Shown: one piece after another, positions 14,232 through 20,710 of the stretch
How the letters are laid out: each line of letters begins with the position of its first letter
Position numbering within the stretch: position 1 is the first letter of the stretch
Assembly (NCBI GenBank): GCA_934635515.1
Contig: CAKTZK010000019.1
Location: forward strand, 1-20,710
DNA from: an uncultured Oscillospiraceae bacterium
Lineage (GTDB): Bacteria; Bacillota_A; Clostridia; Oscillospirales; Oscillospiraceae
Reading direction: 5' to 3'
DNA length: 20,710 nucleotides
The notes under the pieces: generated by a model
Databases searched by the model: none
Seen by the model: the letters and a program-made list of their open reading frames with translations, nothing else
Told to the model about the DNA's origin: nothing
Position numbers and translations under genes: made by a program

Positions 14232-14768
14232 TTACAGGTCCACAATAATAGGCTCTACGCCGATGTGGGGTAGGAAAATATGGAGCAGATCCGCCGTTTT
14301 CAGCCGCAGAGAGCTGGTGTTGCGGCAGGGATGGCAGCCAAACCACTCCGCCTCGGCCACACGCCGCTCCAGGACAAGCGTGACCCGGTGGTCTGTATCG
14401 TTCATGAGGCCCAGCACCGAAGCAGAGCCGGGCTGCACGCCCAGAAGCTGCTGCAGATCCTCCGGGGAAGCAAAGCTCAAGCGGGAGGAGCCGATCTTCT
14501 TAGAAAAATCGGCGGTGCGGAAAGGCAGGTCTGCCGGCATAGCCAGCAGGTAAAAGGCGCTGCGGTTGCGGGGCGTCAGCAGCAGGTTTTTGCATATTGT
14601 GATGCCCAGGATCTCGCTGATCCCGGCGCAGGCATCCATATCATAGGCCGGATCGTGGTCCACACGCTGGTAGGGGATGCGGAGGGAATCCAGCAGGTCA
14701 TAGACCCGCTGCTCCACCGGCTCCCGGGGCGAATCCGGATGCCCGAAATAAACAGGGGAAATATCCAT
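14232..14768 (-). CDS. YbaK/ProX-family aminoacyl-tRNA deacylase (ProXp-type)
   Basis: 178 residues. Members of this family free tRNA from a wrong amino acid; the closest group (ProX/PrdX-like) hydrolyses Ala-tRNA(Pro), correcting errors of prolyl-tRNA synthetase. Seen here are VEQRVYDLLDSLRIPYQRVD near the N-terminus, ITICKNLLL with the conserved Lys60, VQPGSASVLGLMND (111-124) and GCHPCRNTSSLRL (144-156), a typical end of the fold. The length matches stand-alone enzymes (about 160-180). It begins three bases after the murC stop, with AAAGGAG upstream, and ends at a terminator, so it is co-transcribed with murC; I see no functional reason for that pairing. Family firm; the exact mischarged substrate is inferred. 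Confidence 0.88.
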   Translation of the reverse strand: MDISPVYFGHPDSPREPVEQRVYDLLDSLRIPYQRVDHDPAYDMDACAGISEILGITICKNLLLTPRNRSAFYLLAMPADLPFRTADFSKKIGSSRLSFASPEDLQQLLGVQPGSASVLGLMNDTDHRVTLVLERRVAEAEWFGCHPCRNTSSLRLKTADLLHIFLPHIGVEPIIVDL

Positions 14769-14771
14769 ATC

Positions 14772-16157
14772 TTACTCCTTTGCAAGCAGCTTTTCACCGG
14801 CGCGGAAAATGTCGCCTGCGCCTACAGTGAGGATCAGGTCATCTGGTTGGGCAATGCTGGCCAGGGTGTCCGCCACCTGGTCCAGAGTCGAGCAGTAGAT
14901 CGCCCCGGGGATCTCCTTTGCCAGTTGACTGGAGGAGATGCCGATGTCGTTATTTTCCCGGGCGGCGTAAATTTCCGCCAGGACCGCGATGTCCGCCAGC
15001 TTCAGCTCCCGGATGAAGTCGTTAAACAGTGCCTGGGTGCGGGTGTAGGTATGGGGCTGGAAGGCGCAGATAATGCGCTTGTAGGGCATGGAGCGGGCGG
15101 TGGTGAGCAGGGCGTGAAGCTCACCGGGGTGATGGGCGTAATCATCGAACACCGCGGCGCCGTGATAGCTGCCCTTGTACTCAAACCGGCGTCCGGCCCC
15201 GTGGAAGGTGCGCAGACCCTCCTCCACAGCCTTGCCGCCGATGCCCAGCACATAGGCCGCCGAAGCCGCCGCCAGGGCGTTGGAAATGTTGTGTTTTCCG
15301 GCAACGGCCAGGGCGATATGGGCGTAGAGCTCCCCGTGGATCATCACATCGAATTCGCCGCAGCCGTCATGGAAGGCCACATTGTCGGCCCGGCAATCCG
15401 CATCGTCATCCCGCACGGAGAAGGTGAAAACCGGGTGGGAAAGGCCCTTCACAGAGTCCATAGCTCCGGCATCGTCTTTATTGGCGATGACATAGCCCCG
15501 CTGGGGCACTAAGTCCGCGAAGGCATGGAAAGAGTGTTCTACGTCCGACAGGTCTTTGAAAAAGTCCAGATGGTCGGCCTCTACATTCAAGATCACCGCC
15601 ACCGTGGGGAAGAAATTCAAAAAGGAGTTGCAGTATTCGCAGGACTCCAGAATGATGGTATCACCGTGGCCCACCCGGTAACCGGAGTGGAGCATGGGCA
15701 GGGTGCCGCCGATCATGACCGTAGGATCAGCCTGGGCAGCCATGAAAATATGGGTGGCCATAGAGGTAGTGGTGGTTTTTCCGTGGGTCCCGGAGATGCA
15801 CAGGGCGTTCTGGTACTGCTGCATAATGGCACCCCAGGCCTGAGCCCGCTCATAGACCGGGATGCCCCGGGCCACAGCGCCGGAGATCTCGGGGTTATCA
15901 TCGTGAATGGCGGCGGTGCGGATGACCAGCTGGGCGTTTTGCAGATTGTCTGCCGAGTGGCCTACGGCCACGGGGATGCCCAGGGAGCGCAGGTGGCGCA
16001 CGGTGTCGCTCTCGGACATATCAGACCCCTGCACGCACAGGCCCATGCCGTGCAGCACCTCGGCCAGCGGGCACATGGATACGCCGCCGATACCGGACAG
16101 GTGGACCCGCACGCCGGGCCGTAAATATTCTTTGAAATCCACAGAGGGATGCATCAT
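14772..16157 (-). CDS. murC: UDP-N-acetylmuramate--L-alanine ligase MurC
   Basis: Adds L-alanine to UDP-MurNAc using ATP, the first amino-acid step of peptidoglycan precursor synthesis in the cytoplasm. 461 residues, normal for the family. The N-terminal nucleotide-binding loop is SGIGGVSMCPLAEVL (21-35). The ATP loop is SGTHGKTTTTSMA (122-134). Further Mur ligase signatures are ILESCEYCNSFLNFFP, ILNVEADHLDFF, GKHNISNALAA and DDYAHHPGE. Two adjacent ATG codons (16157 and 16154) are possible starts; AGGAGG (16172-16167) is best spaced for the first. It is transcribed from a promoter that overlaps the divergent cca promoter. Confidence 0.98.
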   Translation of the reverse strand: MMHPSVDFKEYLRPGVRVHLSGIGGVSMCPLAEVLHGMGLCVQGSDMSESDTVRHLRSLGIPVAVGHSADNLQNAQLVIRTAAIHDDNPEISGAVARGIPVYERAQAWGAIMQQYQNALCISGTHGKTTTTSMATHIFMAAQADPTVMIGGTLPMLHSGYRVGHGDTIILESCEYCNSFLNFFPTVAVILNVEADHLDFFKDLSDVEHSFHAFADLVPQRGYVIANKDDAGAMDSVKGLSHPVFTFSVRDDDADCRADNVAFHDGCGEFDVMIHGELYAHIALAVAGKHNISNALAAASAAYVLGIGGKAVEEGLRTFHGAGRRFEYKGSYHGAAVFDDYAHHPGELHALLTTARSMPYKRIICAFQPHTYTRTQALFNDFIRELKLADIAVLAEIYAARENNDIGISSSQLAKEIPGAIYCSTLDQVADTLASIAQPDDLILTVGAGDIFRAGEKLLAKE

Positions 16158-16194
16158 GTTAAATTGCCTCCTAAAGACAGTTTTTACCGCAGAA

Positions 16195-16223
16195 TTGCTT
16201 TTTAGGTTAACCTATATTATAAT
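16195..16223 (+). promoter_or_regulatory. Promoter of cca
   Basis: TTGCTT (16195-16200), 17 bases, TATAAT (16218-16223), a perfect -10. It lies 64 bases upstream of the cca start and shares its -10 region with the divergent murC promoter. Confidence 0.75.
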
Positions 16224-16244
16224 ACGGATGAGGCGGAAGTGCAA
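16216..16244 (-). promoter_or_regulatory. Promoter of murC
   Basis: On the - strand, TTGCAC (16244-16239), 17 bases, TATAAT (16221-16216). The two TATAAT boxes of the divergent promoters overlap by four base pairs (16218-16221), so polymerase cannot occupy both at once. Confidence 0.75.
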
Positions 16245-16286
16245 CACAAAATGCTTACGCAATTTCATTTTAACGGAGGAAACGCC

Positions 16287-17600
16287 ATGGGCCGTAAGCA
16301 GGCGCAAAAAGTGATAGACAGTATCGAGGCAAGCGGCTTTCAGGCTTATTTTGTCGGTGGCTGCGTGCGGGATACGTTGCTGGGCCGGGATCCGGGAGAC
16401 TGGGACATTGCCTCCAGCGCCCGACCGGAGCAGATCATGGACATTTTCGGGGCGGATGCGATCCCCACCGGGTGCAAGCACGGAACGGTCACCGTAAGAT
16501 CCGGCGGAGAGACCTTCGAGGTCACCACTTTCCGAACGGATGGGCAGTATACCGACGGACGGCATCCGGACCGGGTGACATTTGCTGACGCCATAGAGGA
16601 GGATCTGGCGCGCCGGGACTTTACCATCAACGCCATGGCCATGAATAAAGACGGGCGCATCATAGACCTATATGACGGGGCCGGGGACCTGAAGCGGGGC
16701 ATTATCCGCTGCGTGGGGGATGCCGGAACACGCTTTTGGGAGGACGCACTGCGTATTTTGCGGGCGCTGCGGTTTGCTTCGACCCTGGGATTTACCATAG
16801 AGCCCGCCACAGCGGAGGCCATCCACCGGGAGGCGGGATTGCTGAAAAAAATCGCGGCAGAGCGCATCCTGACGGAGATGAACAAGCTTCTTTGCGGCGA
16901 GGGCTGCCGGGAAATATTGCTGGCATACCCGGATGTGCTGGGTGTTTTTCTGCCGGAGCTGCTGCCTTGCGTGGGCTTTGACCAGCGAAATATCCACCAT
17001 TGTTATGATCTGTATACCCATACGGTGGCGGCGGTGGACAGCATAGAGCGGTCACCGGTCCTGCGCTGGACCATGCTGCTGCACGATATAGGCAAGGTAG
17101 ATACCTTTACAGAGGATGCGCAGGGTCAAGGGCATTTTTACGGCCATCCGGACCGAAGCGCCCAAATGGCAGAGGAGATATGCACCCGCCTGCGGATGAA
17201 AAAGCGGGACCGGGAGGACATTGTGGTGCTCATTTCCTGGCACGACCGGAATATTCCCGTTACAAAAAAGGGGATCGGCTCCGCTGTTCGAGCGCTGGGT
17301 GAGGAAAATTTTCGGCGTCTGCTGGCGGTGAAGCGGGCCGACAATCTGGCGCAGGCTCCGGAATACCGGTGGGTAGGCGAGAAAATCCACCAGGCTGAGG
17401 TGATGTTGGATGCGCTTTTGCAGGAGAAAAGCTGCCTGCATCTAAAAGATCTTGCTGTAAAGGGGAATGACTTGCTGGCATTAGGCTATAAAGGCCGGGA
17501 GGTCGGTGAAGCCCTGGAATGGCTGCTGGAGGGCGTTATTGCCGGGGAAATTGTAAATGACCGGTCATCGCTGCTGGCCGCCCTGCTGAAAAAGGGCTGA
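16287..17600 (+). CDS. cca: CCA tRNA nucleotidyltransferase with HD domain
   Basis: Adds or repairs the 3' CCA end of tRNAs from CTP and ATP, without a nucleic acid template. 437 residues. The class II nucleotidyltransferase head has FVGGCVRDTLLGRDPGDWDI (residues 22-41) with catalytic Asp38 and Asp40, then FEVTTFRTDG, RRDFTINAMA and EDALRILRALRFASTLGF. The C-terminal half contains an HD segment (LLHDIGKVDTF), as in the longer bacterial enzymes. The start is the ATG at 16287 because GGAGGA (16275-16280) lies six bases upstream; an in-frame ATG at 16239 would lie downstream of the promoter but lacks a site and conserved residues. It is probably monocistronic. A poly(A) polymerase role is possible for relatives of this fold, but a single copy with these motifs in Bacillota is usually CCA-adding. 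Confidence 0.95.
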   Translation: MGRKQAQKVIDSIEASGFQAYFVGGCVRDTLLGRDPGDWDIASSARPEQIMDIFGADAIPTGCKHGTVTVRSGGETFEVTTFRTDGQYTDGRHPDRVTFADAIEEDLARRDFTINAMAMNKDGRIIDLYDGAGDLKRGIIRCVGDAGTRFWEDALRILRALRFASTLGFTIEPATAEAIHREAGLLKKIAAERILTEMNKLLCGEGCREILLAYPDVLGVFLPELLPCVGFDQRNIHHCYDLYTHTVAAVDSIERSPVLRWTMLLHDIGKVDTFTEDAQGQGHFYGHPDRSAQMAEEICTRLRMKKRDREDIVVLISWHDRNIPVTKKGIGSAVRALGEENFRRLLAVKRADNLAQAPEYRWVGEKIHQAEVMLDALLQEKSCLHLKDLAVKGNDLLALGYKGREVGEALEWLLEGVIAGEIVNDRSSLLAALLKKG

Positions 17601-18668
17601 TTATTTCCAAAGCCGCAGATAACCCGCGTCGTGGAGCTGCTTGAGAAAGAGCAGCGCCAAGGGAAAGAGGATCATTCCGCCTACGCCCAGGGTGCAAAAG
17701 CCGATGTACATGGCCATCAGCGCCGCCAGGGGAGGCAGATCCACCTGCGCGGCCATGACCTTTGGCTCTAAAAAACTGCGGACCAGGGTGATGACCGCGT
17801 AAATAGCTATAAGAGCGATGGCCTTGGGCGTCTGCTGCAGGAGCAGGCACACCGCTGCCCAGGGCAGGAGTACGGTCCCTGTGCCGAATACCGGCAGTGC
17901 ATCGATAAACGCAATGATGGCGGCCAACAGCAGGGCGTATGGCTGGCGAATGAGCAGCAGGCCCACCAGCAGCTCCGCAAAGGTGACGCTCAGGAGGATG
18001 CACTGAGCCTTGAGCCATTTACTCAGCGTGCGAAGCAGATTATCCTTAACGCCGCCTGCCTGTTGCCGCCTCTGGGGCGGGAGCTGTCGGCGGAGAAAGC
18101 TCATGATGGAGGGCAGACGCGCAGCTGTAAAGAAAACAGCCAGTACAGTGGTCGCAGCAAAAAGAAAAACCGATGGTATCTCCTTCAGCGCCTCGGCAGC
18201 GGCAGCGACGCAGCGGGCGGAAAACCGGGCAAACCAGGAGGACAGCTCCTGAGACCCCTCTGCCAGGACCTGCCGCAGCCAGGACTGCATGCTTTTGGGG
18301 CAGGAGGCGCAAAAGCGCTCCAGCCGCTGCTGTACTGTGTCAAAATAGACAGGCAGCTCCGAAATGTACTGGGGCAGGGACCTGAAAAGCCGCACGGATT
18401 GCTGCAAAAGATTCAGGCACAGTACGGTCAGCACAGCCAGCAGCAGGGCCAGCAGTACAAAGGACAGTACCGCCGACACAAAGCTTCGGCGAAGGCGCAG
18501 CTTTTCCCGCAGATAGCAAACCGTCGGCTCCATGAGATACGCCGCGCCCAGGGCGATGAGAAACGGCAGCAGCCACAGCAGCACATACCGTACCCCTATC
18601 CAGCACAGCACCAGAATAATGCCCCAATACAGCACAGAGCATATAAATTTTCGCTGCCTGTCCGTCAT
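17601..18668 (-). CDS. AI-2E/PerM-family membrane protein, YtvI-like
   Basis: 355 residues from the ATG at 18668, which has GGAGG upstream; a longer frame to 18863 would run through the divergent promoter and lacks support. It is very hydrophobic, with membrane segments near residues 10-27, 29-47 and 62-88. A long amphipathic, glutamine-rich middle (about 90-160) follows, then several helices. The C-terminal signature RSFLEPKVMAAQVDLPPLAA with AMYIGFCTLGVGGMI is characteristic of the AI-2 exporter-like (PerM/YtvI) family. YtvI of Bacillus is linked to sporulation; other members export small molecules or act as antiporters, so the substrate here is unknown. The stop codon (17601-17603) directly abuts the stop of convergent cca, and no hairpin separates them. 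Confidence 0.87.
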   Translation of the reverse strand: MTDRQRKFICSVLYWGIILVLCWIGVRYVLLWLLPFLIALGAAYLMEPTVCYLREKLRLRRSFVSAVLSFVLLALLLAVLTVLCLNLLQQSVRLFRSLPQYISELPVYFDTVQQRLERFCASCPKSMQSWLRQVLAEGSQELSSWFARFSARCVAAAAEALKEIPSVFLFAATTVLAVFFTAARLPSIMSFLRRQLPPQRRQQAGGVKDNLLRTLSKWLKAQCILLSVTFAELLVGLLLIRQPYALLLAAIIAFIDALPVFGTGTVLLPWAAVCLLLQQTPKAIALIAIYAVITLVRSFLEPKVMAAQVDLPPLAALMAMYIGFCTLGVGGMILFPLALLFLKQLHDAGYLRLWK

Positions 18669-18696
18669 TTCGTGACCTCCGGGAGTTTGATTTACC

Positions 18697-18725
18697 TTGC
18701 ATACAGCTCCAATGTATGCTAAAAT
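18697..18725 (+). promoter_or_regulatory. Promoter of the pheB-like gene
   Basis: TTGCAT (18697-18702), 17 bases, TAAAAT (18720-18725), with TG one base before the -10 (extended -10). It lies 36 bases before the start codon. The spacer holds a perfect inverted repeat, annotated separately. Confidence 0.78.
18699..18719. promoter_or_regulatory. Palindromic operator candidate inside the pheB-like promoter
   Basis: GCATACA (18699-18705) and TGTATGC (18713-18719) are perfect inverted repeats around seven bases (GCTCCAA). Centre-to-centre spacing is 14 bases. The element starts within the -35 hexamer and ends one base before the -10, so a bound protein would block polymerase. There is no T run, so it is not a terminator. 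It also lies between two divergent genes and might affect both. Confidence 0.5.
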
Positions 18726-18761
18726 CAAGCCAGATAAACAAAGGATTTCGGGAGTAATTAT

Positions 18762-19199
18762 ATGAGCAAAAAGAAGTATTATATTGTGGCCGAGGAGGCT
18801 CTGCCGGATATTTTTATCAAGGTGGCCGAGGCCAAGCGGATGCTGCAGGTAGGCGAAGCGCACACAGTGGGCGAGGCGGCCCGGCTTGTGAATATCAGCC
18901 GCAGCGCATTTTATAAGTATAAGGATGCTGTGCAGCCGTTTCAGGATCTAAAGGCAGGGCGTATCATCACATTTTATGCTCTGCTGAAGGATAACCCCGG
19001 TGTGCTCAGCAATTACCTGTCTATTTTTGCCAATTCCGGCGCAAATATACTGACCATCAACCAGAACATCCCCACCAATGGCTGCGCGGGCGTGACCATT
19101 ACCGCCGAGACCAGCGAGATGAAAGAAGGCTTGGAGGAGATGATGGCCGGCATTTCCGGGGCTATGGGCGTGCTGAAATTTGAGGTTTTAGCTGGATAA
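18762..19199 (+). CDS. pheB: PheB-like (UPF0735) HTH-ACT domain protein
   Basis: 145 residues. The N-terminal part contains a helix-turn-helix-like stretch, TVGEAARLVNISRSAFYKYK (residues 36-55). The C-terminal part is an ACT domain (about 68-144) with ITFYALLKDNPGVLSNYLSI and NILTINQNIP; ACT domains commonly bind amino acids. This pattern and length match the UPF0735/PheB family, named for its place beside prephenate dehydratase in Bacillus. Its biochemical function is not well established. Here it stands alone, with its own promoter and a terminator after it. GGGAG (18749-18753) precedes the ATG. The HTH plus ligand domain, and a palindrome in its own promoter, fit an amino-acid-responsive autoregulator; that is inference. 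Confidence 0.9.
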   Translation: MSKKKYYIVAEEALPDIFIKVAEAKRMLQVGEAHTVGEAARLVNISRSAFYKYKDAVQPFQDLKAGRIITFYALLKDNPGVLSNYLSIFANSGANILTINQNIPTNGCAGVTITAETSEMKEGLEEMMAGISGAMGVLKFEVLAG

Positions 19200-19201
19200 A
19201 C

Positions 19202-19231
19202 AAAAAAAGGGAGCCGAAAGGCTCCCAAAAT
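19202..19231. terminator. Bidirectional terminator between pheB and queH
   Basis: GGGAGCC (19209-19215), a GAAA tetraloop and GGCTCCC (19220-19226) form a perfect stem. A run of seven A on the left gives seven U on the - strand transcript, making it strong for queH; AAAATTTTT on the right makes it usable for pheB. Confidence 0.9.
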
Positions 19232-19240
19232 TTTTGCTAT

Positions 19241-19819
19241 TTATCGGTTTTCAAAGTGCTTCAGTGGCTCCTGCAGGTCCCGGAGGATCTGTTTTGCGTA
19301 GCGGTCCTCCTCGCTGAAAACACAGCCGCAGTACTTCTGCATATAGAGTCCCAACTCCCGAGCCTGCTGCTGGCCGCTTCGAAAGCCCGGGCGGAAATCC
19401 CGGTAGAGGAAAGTTACGCCCCACTTTTTCGCCGCCTGCTCTGCGATCTGGGCCATGCGCTCGTGCTGCTGATAGGGGCTGACGAACAGGGTGGAGGTGA
19501 AGGAGTCAAACCCGTTCTCCGCAGCGAATTTAGCAGCCTGATCCAGGCGTATTTCATAGCATTTTCCGCAGCGATGGTCAATGTCCTCCGTCACGGCGCA
19601 TACAAACTCCCGCAGGCCGTAGTCCTCCTGAACGATCAGCTCCATGCCGATCTGCCCGGCGTAGCCGATAAGAGTATCCCGGCGGGCCTTATACTCCTGG
19701 TAGGGATGGATATTGGGGTTAAACCAGTAGGAAACCGGCTCGATACCCTCGGTGCGCAGCTGCTCCACGCAGGAGACGGAGCAAGGGGCGCAGCAGGTGT
19801 GCAGCAGGGTTTTTGTCAT
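19241..19819 (-). CDS. queH: Epoxyqueuosine reductase QueH
   Basis: 192 residues, matching the DUF208/QueH family that reduces epoxyqueuosine to queuosine in the anticodon wobble base of certain tRNAs; it replaces the unrelated cobalamin enzyme QueG. Seen are LLHTCCAPCS with Cys9-Cys10 near the N-terminus, HRCGKCYEIRL with Cys84 and Cys87, STLFVSPYQ and QKYCGCVFSEEDRY with Cys164 and Cys166. Such paired cysteines bind an iron-sulphur cluster and take part in redox chemistry in the family. Its ATG overlaps the stop of the preceding gene as ATGA, with AAGGA upstream, so it is translated from the same message as the F420-hydrogenase-like gene. It ends at a strong terminator. Confidence 0.93.
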   Translation of the reverse strand: MTKTLLHTCCAPCSVSCVEQLRTEGIEPVSYWFNPNIHPYQEYKARRDTLIGYAGQIGMELIVQEDYGLREFVCAVTEDIDHRCGKCYEIRLDQAAKFAAENGFDSFTSTLFVSPYQQHERMAQIAEQAAKKWGVTFLYRDFRPGFRSGQQQARELGLYMQKYCGCVFSEEDRYAKQILRDLQEPLKHFENR

Positions 19820-20710
19820 GTTTCGTCCTTCTTTCCAGGCTTGATGCGGCGAATGAAATTGCGGAGCCTGCCCTCGTTGGCCACCCGATAAGACCAGTCG
19901 GATATGGAGAAAAAGCGGTGGTAGACCTTCTGGAAGGGCTGGTTGATAAAGGCATCGAAGAAGGCGGCCCGCTCCTTGGGAAAGGCTGCCGGGCGGGAGA
20001 GGGCCGGATTAACCGCAACAGCCTCCGATAGGGTCCGCTTTTCCCGGCGCAGGGGGATCATGTCGAAGATGTGTGCCCCCTTGACGGTGTTGATAAGCAG
20101 CATGGAGATGCCCAGCTTCTGCTGCTGCGGATAAAAGTCGCCGGGCAAGCCCTTAAAATCACCCAGGGTCAGGTCGGCCACACGGTTGGTGCTGCAGCAG
20201 GTGCAGTGGTAGCAGGCCGGGCGCAGAAACAGGCCCCGGAACAGGCCCCGGCCATAGTCGGACTTACCCAGGGGCGCGTCATATTGGCCGCCGCCCTCAA
20301 AATCCACCACAAACCGCGACTCGCTGCCCGTGAGCTTTTTGCAAAATTGCACGGCGGTGACCTGGCGCTGCTTGATGTAGCGCATGGCATCCACCACCTT
20401 GCTCCACACACCCGGGGAGGGAACGCCGCTGCATAGGGTGTCCGCCGTGAGAAGAAGCTCCGGGGACTCGCCTAAATATCTGTAAAGCCCATCTACTTGA
20501 CAGGGCGTGCCGGTAAAGAAAACAAAGGTGCCGCGGTCCAGGTAATAGCGCACCTGTTGGAAGCACTCGCCCATATCGCTCTGCACCAGCTTGGTGCCCA
20601 GGAGCCGGGGCAGATCCTCCTTGCTCTGGATAGCCGTGTGGACCACCCGCATGTCGCCGTCCATGGCCGCGCCGAATACCACACCCCCGGACTCCAGTAC
20701 AAAGTCCTGT
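19816..20710 (-). CDS. Coenzyme F420 hydrogenase/dehydrogenase beta-subunit-like protein, C-terminal part (truncated by window edge)
   Basis: The frame is open to the window edge, reading in with QDFVLESGGVVFGAAMDGD, so the N-terminus lies outside; about 298 residues are visible. Family features are GGVVFGA near the cut, FFTGTPCQVDGLYRYLG, ADTLCSGVPSPGVWSKVVD, then LRPACYHCTCCSTNRVADLT followed by LGDFKG, the cysteine-rich cluster site of FrhB-type flavo-iron-sulphur proteins. Full family members in gut Clostridia usually begin with a two-cluster ferredoxin domain, which would lie beyond the edge. They are thought to pass electrons from ferredoxin or flavin to unknown acceptors; F420 itself need not be present, and many sit beside polysaccharide pyruvyl transferase or glycosyltransferase genes. 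The stop overlaps the queH start. Substrate unknown. Confidence 0.87.
   Translation of the reverse strand, partial: QDFVLESGGVVFGAAMDGDMRVVHTAIQSKEDLPRLLGTKLVQSDMGECFQQVRYYLDRGTFVFFTGTPCQVDGLYRYLGESPELLLTADTLCSGVPSPGVWSKVVDAMRYIKQRQVTAVQFCKKLTGSESRFVVDFEGGGQYDAPLGKSDYGRGLFRGLFLRPACYHCTCCSTNRVADLTLGDFKGLPGDFYPQQQKLGISMLLINTVKGAHIFDMIPLRREKRTLSEAVAVNPALSRPAAFPKERAAFFDAFINQPFQKVYHRFFSISDWSYRVANEGRLRNFIRRIKPGKKDET

Noticed and set aside
14280..15512. Long + strand open frame opposite the deacylase and murC (410 codons).
   Set aside because: Runs across two real genes on the other strand and shows no protein-like motif.
18669..18863. Upstream extension of the YtvI-like protein.
   Set aside because: It crosses the divergent pheB promoter and start region; GGAGG supports the ATG at 18668.
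1..20710. CRISPR arrays, tRNA or rRNA genes, insertion sequences, integrase sites.
   Set aside because: No regular direct repeats, no cloverleaf-like sequence in any intergenic gap and no transposase or recombinase motifs were seen.

Overview
The window looks like chromosomal DNA of an anaerobic, GC-rich member of the Bacillota, class Clostridia, most likely an Oscillospiraceae-type gut bacterium. The grounds are pyruvate:ferredoxin oxidoreductase next to a butyrate-type CoA-transferase, a clostridial dnaG-rpoD operon, SipW/TasA-type secretion genes, a PheB-type ACT protein, QueH rather than QueG, many [4Fe-4S] proteins and strong AGGAGG ribosome binding sites. The family placement is inferred from remembered protein similarity, not computed. 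I see no transposase, integrase, CRISPR array, tRNA or rRNA.

Layout. (a) 1-3771, + strand: the 3' part of a pyruvate:ferredoxin oxidoreductase gene, a terminator, a near-consensus promoter and a CoA-transferase of the butyryl-CoA:acetate / 4-hydroxybutyrate type. Together they suggest fermentation of pyruvate to acetyl-CoA and on to butyrate. (b) 3772-9562, + strand: a terminator, an AT-rich and then structured leader, and a six-gene surface operon. It holds a SipW-type signal peptidase, two TasA/camelysin-like secreted proteins, a large VWA protein, a third TasA-like protein and a small protein with a sortase-type tail, then a strong terminator. Three junctions overlap as ATGA. This is the accessory module of the window and the best candidate for a little-described system: a secreted fibre or adhesin with its own signal peptidase. 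(c) 9580-10157, + strand: a monocistronic four-cluster ferredoxin built from two tandem RnfB-like modules. (d) 10225-14094, - strand: dnaG-rpoD followed by an unknown gene, closed by a bidirectional terminator. (e) 14189-16157, - strand: murC and an aminoacyl-tRNA deacylase. (f) 16287-17600, + strand: a CCA tRNA nucleotidyltransferase gene, sharing a compact region of overlapping divergent promoters with murC. (g) 17601-18668, - strand: an AI-2E/YtvI-family membrane protein whose stop codon abuts the cca stop. (h) 18762-19199, + strand: a PheB-like HTH-ACT protein with a perfect inverted repeat inside its promoter. (i) 19241-20710, - strand: queH, preceded with ATGA overlap by a truncated F420-hydrogenase beta-subunit-like protein.

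Most of the window is core housekeeping: replication and transcription initiation, cell wall, and tRNA maturation and editing. Five promoters can be read, all TTGNNN - 17 nt - TANAAT, which fits the sigma factor encoded here. No intergenic gap exceeds 300 bases; the longest (3772-4067, 296 bases) holds a terminator and the operon leader. Large open frames opposite the real genes are products of GC-rich codon use and are not annotated.
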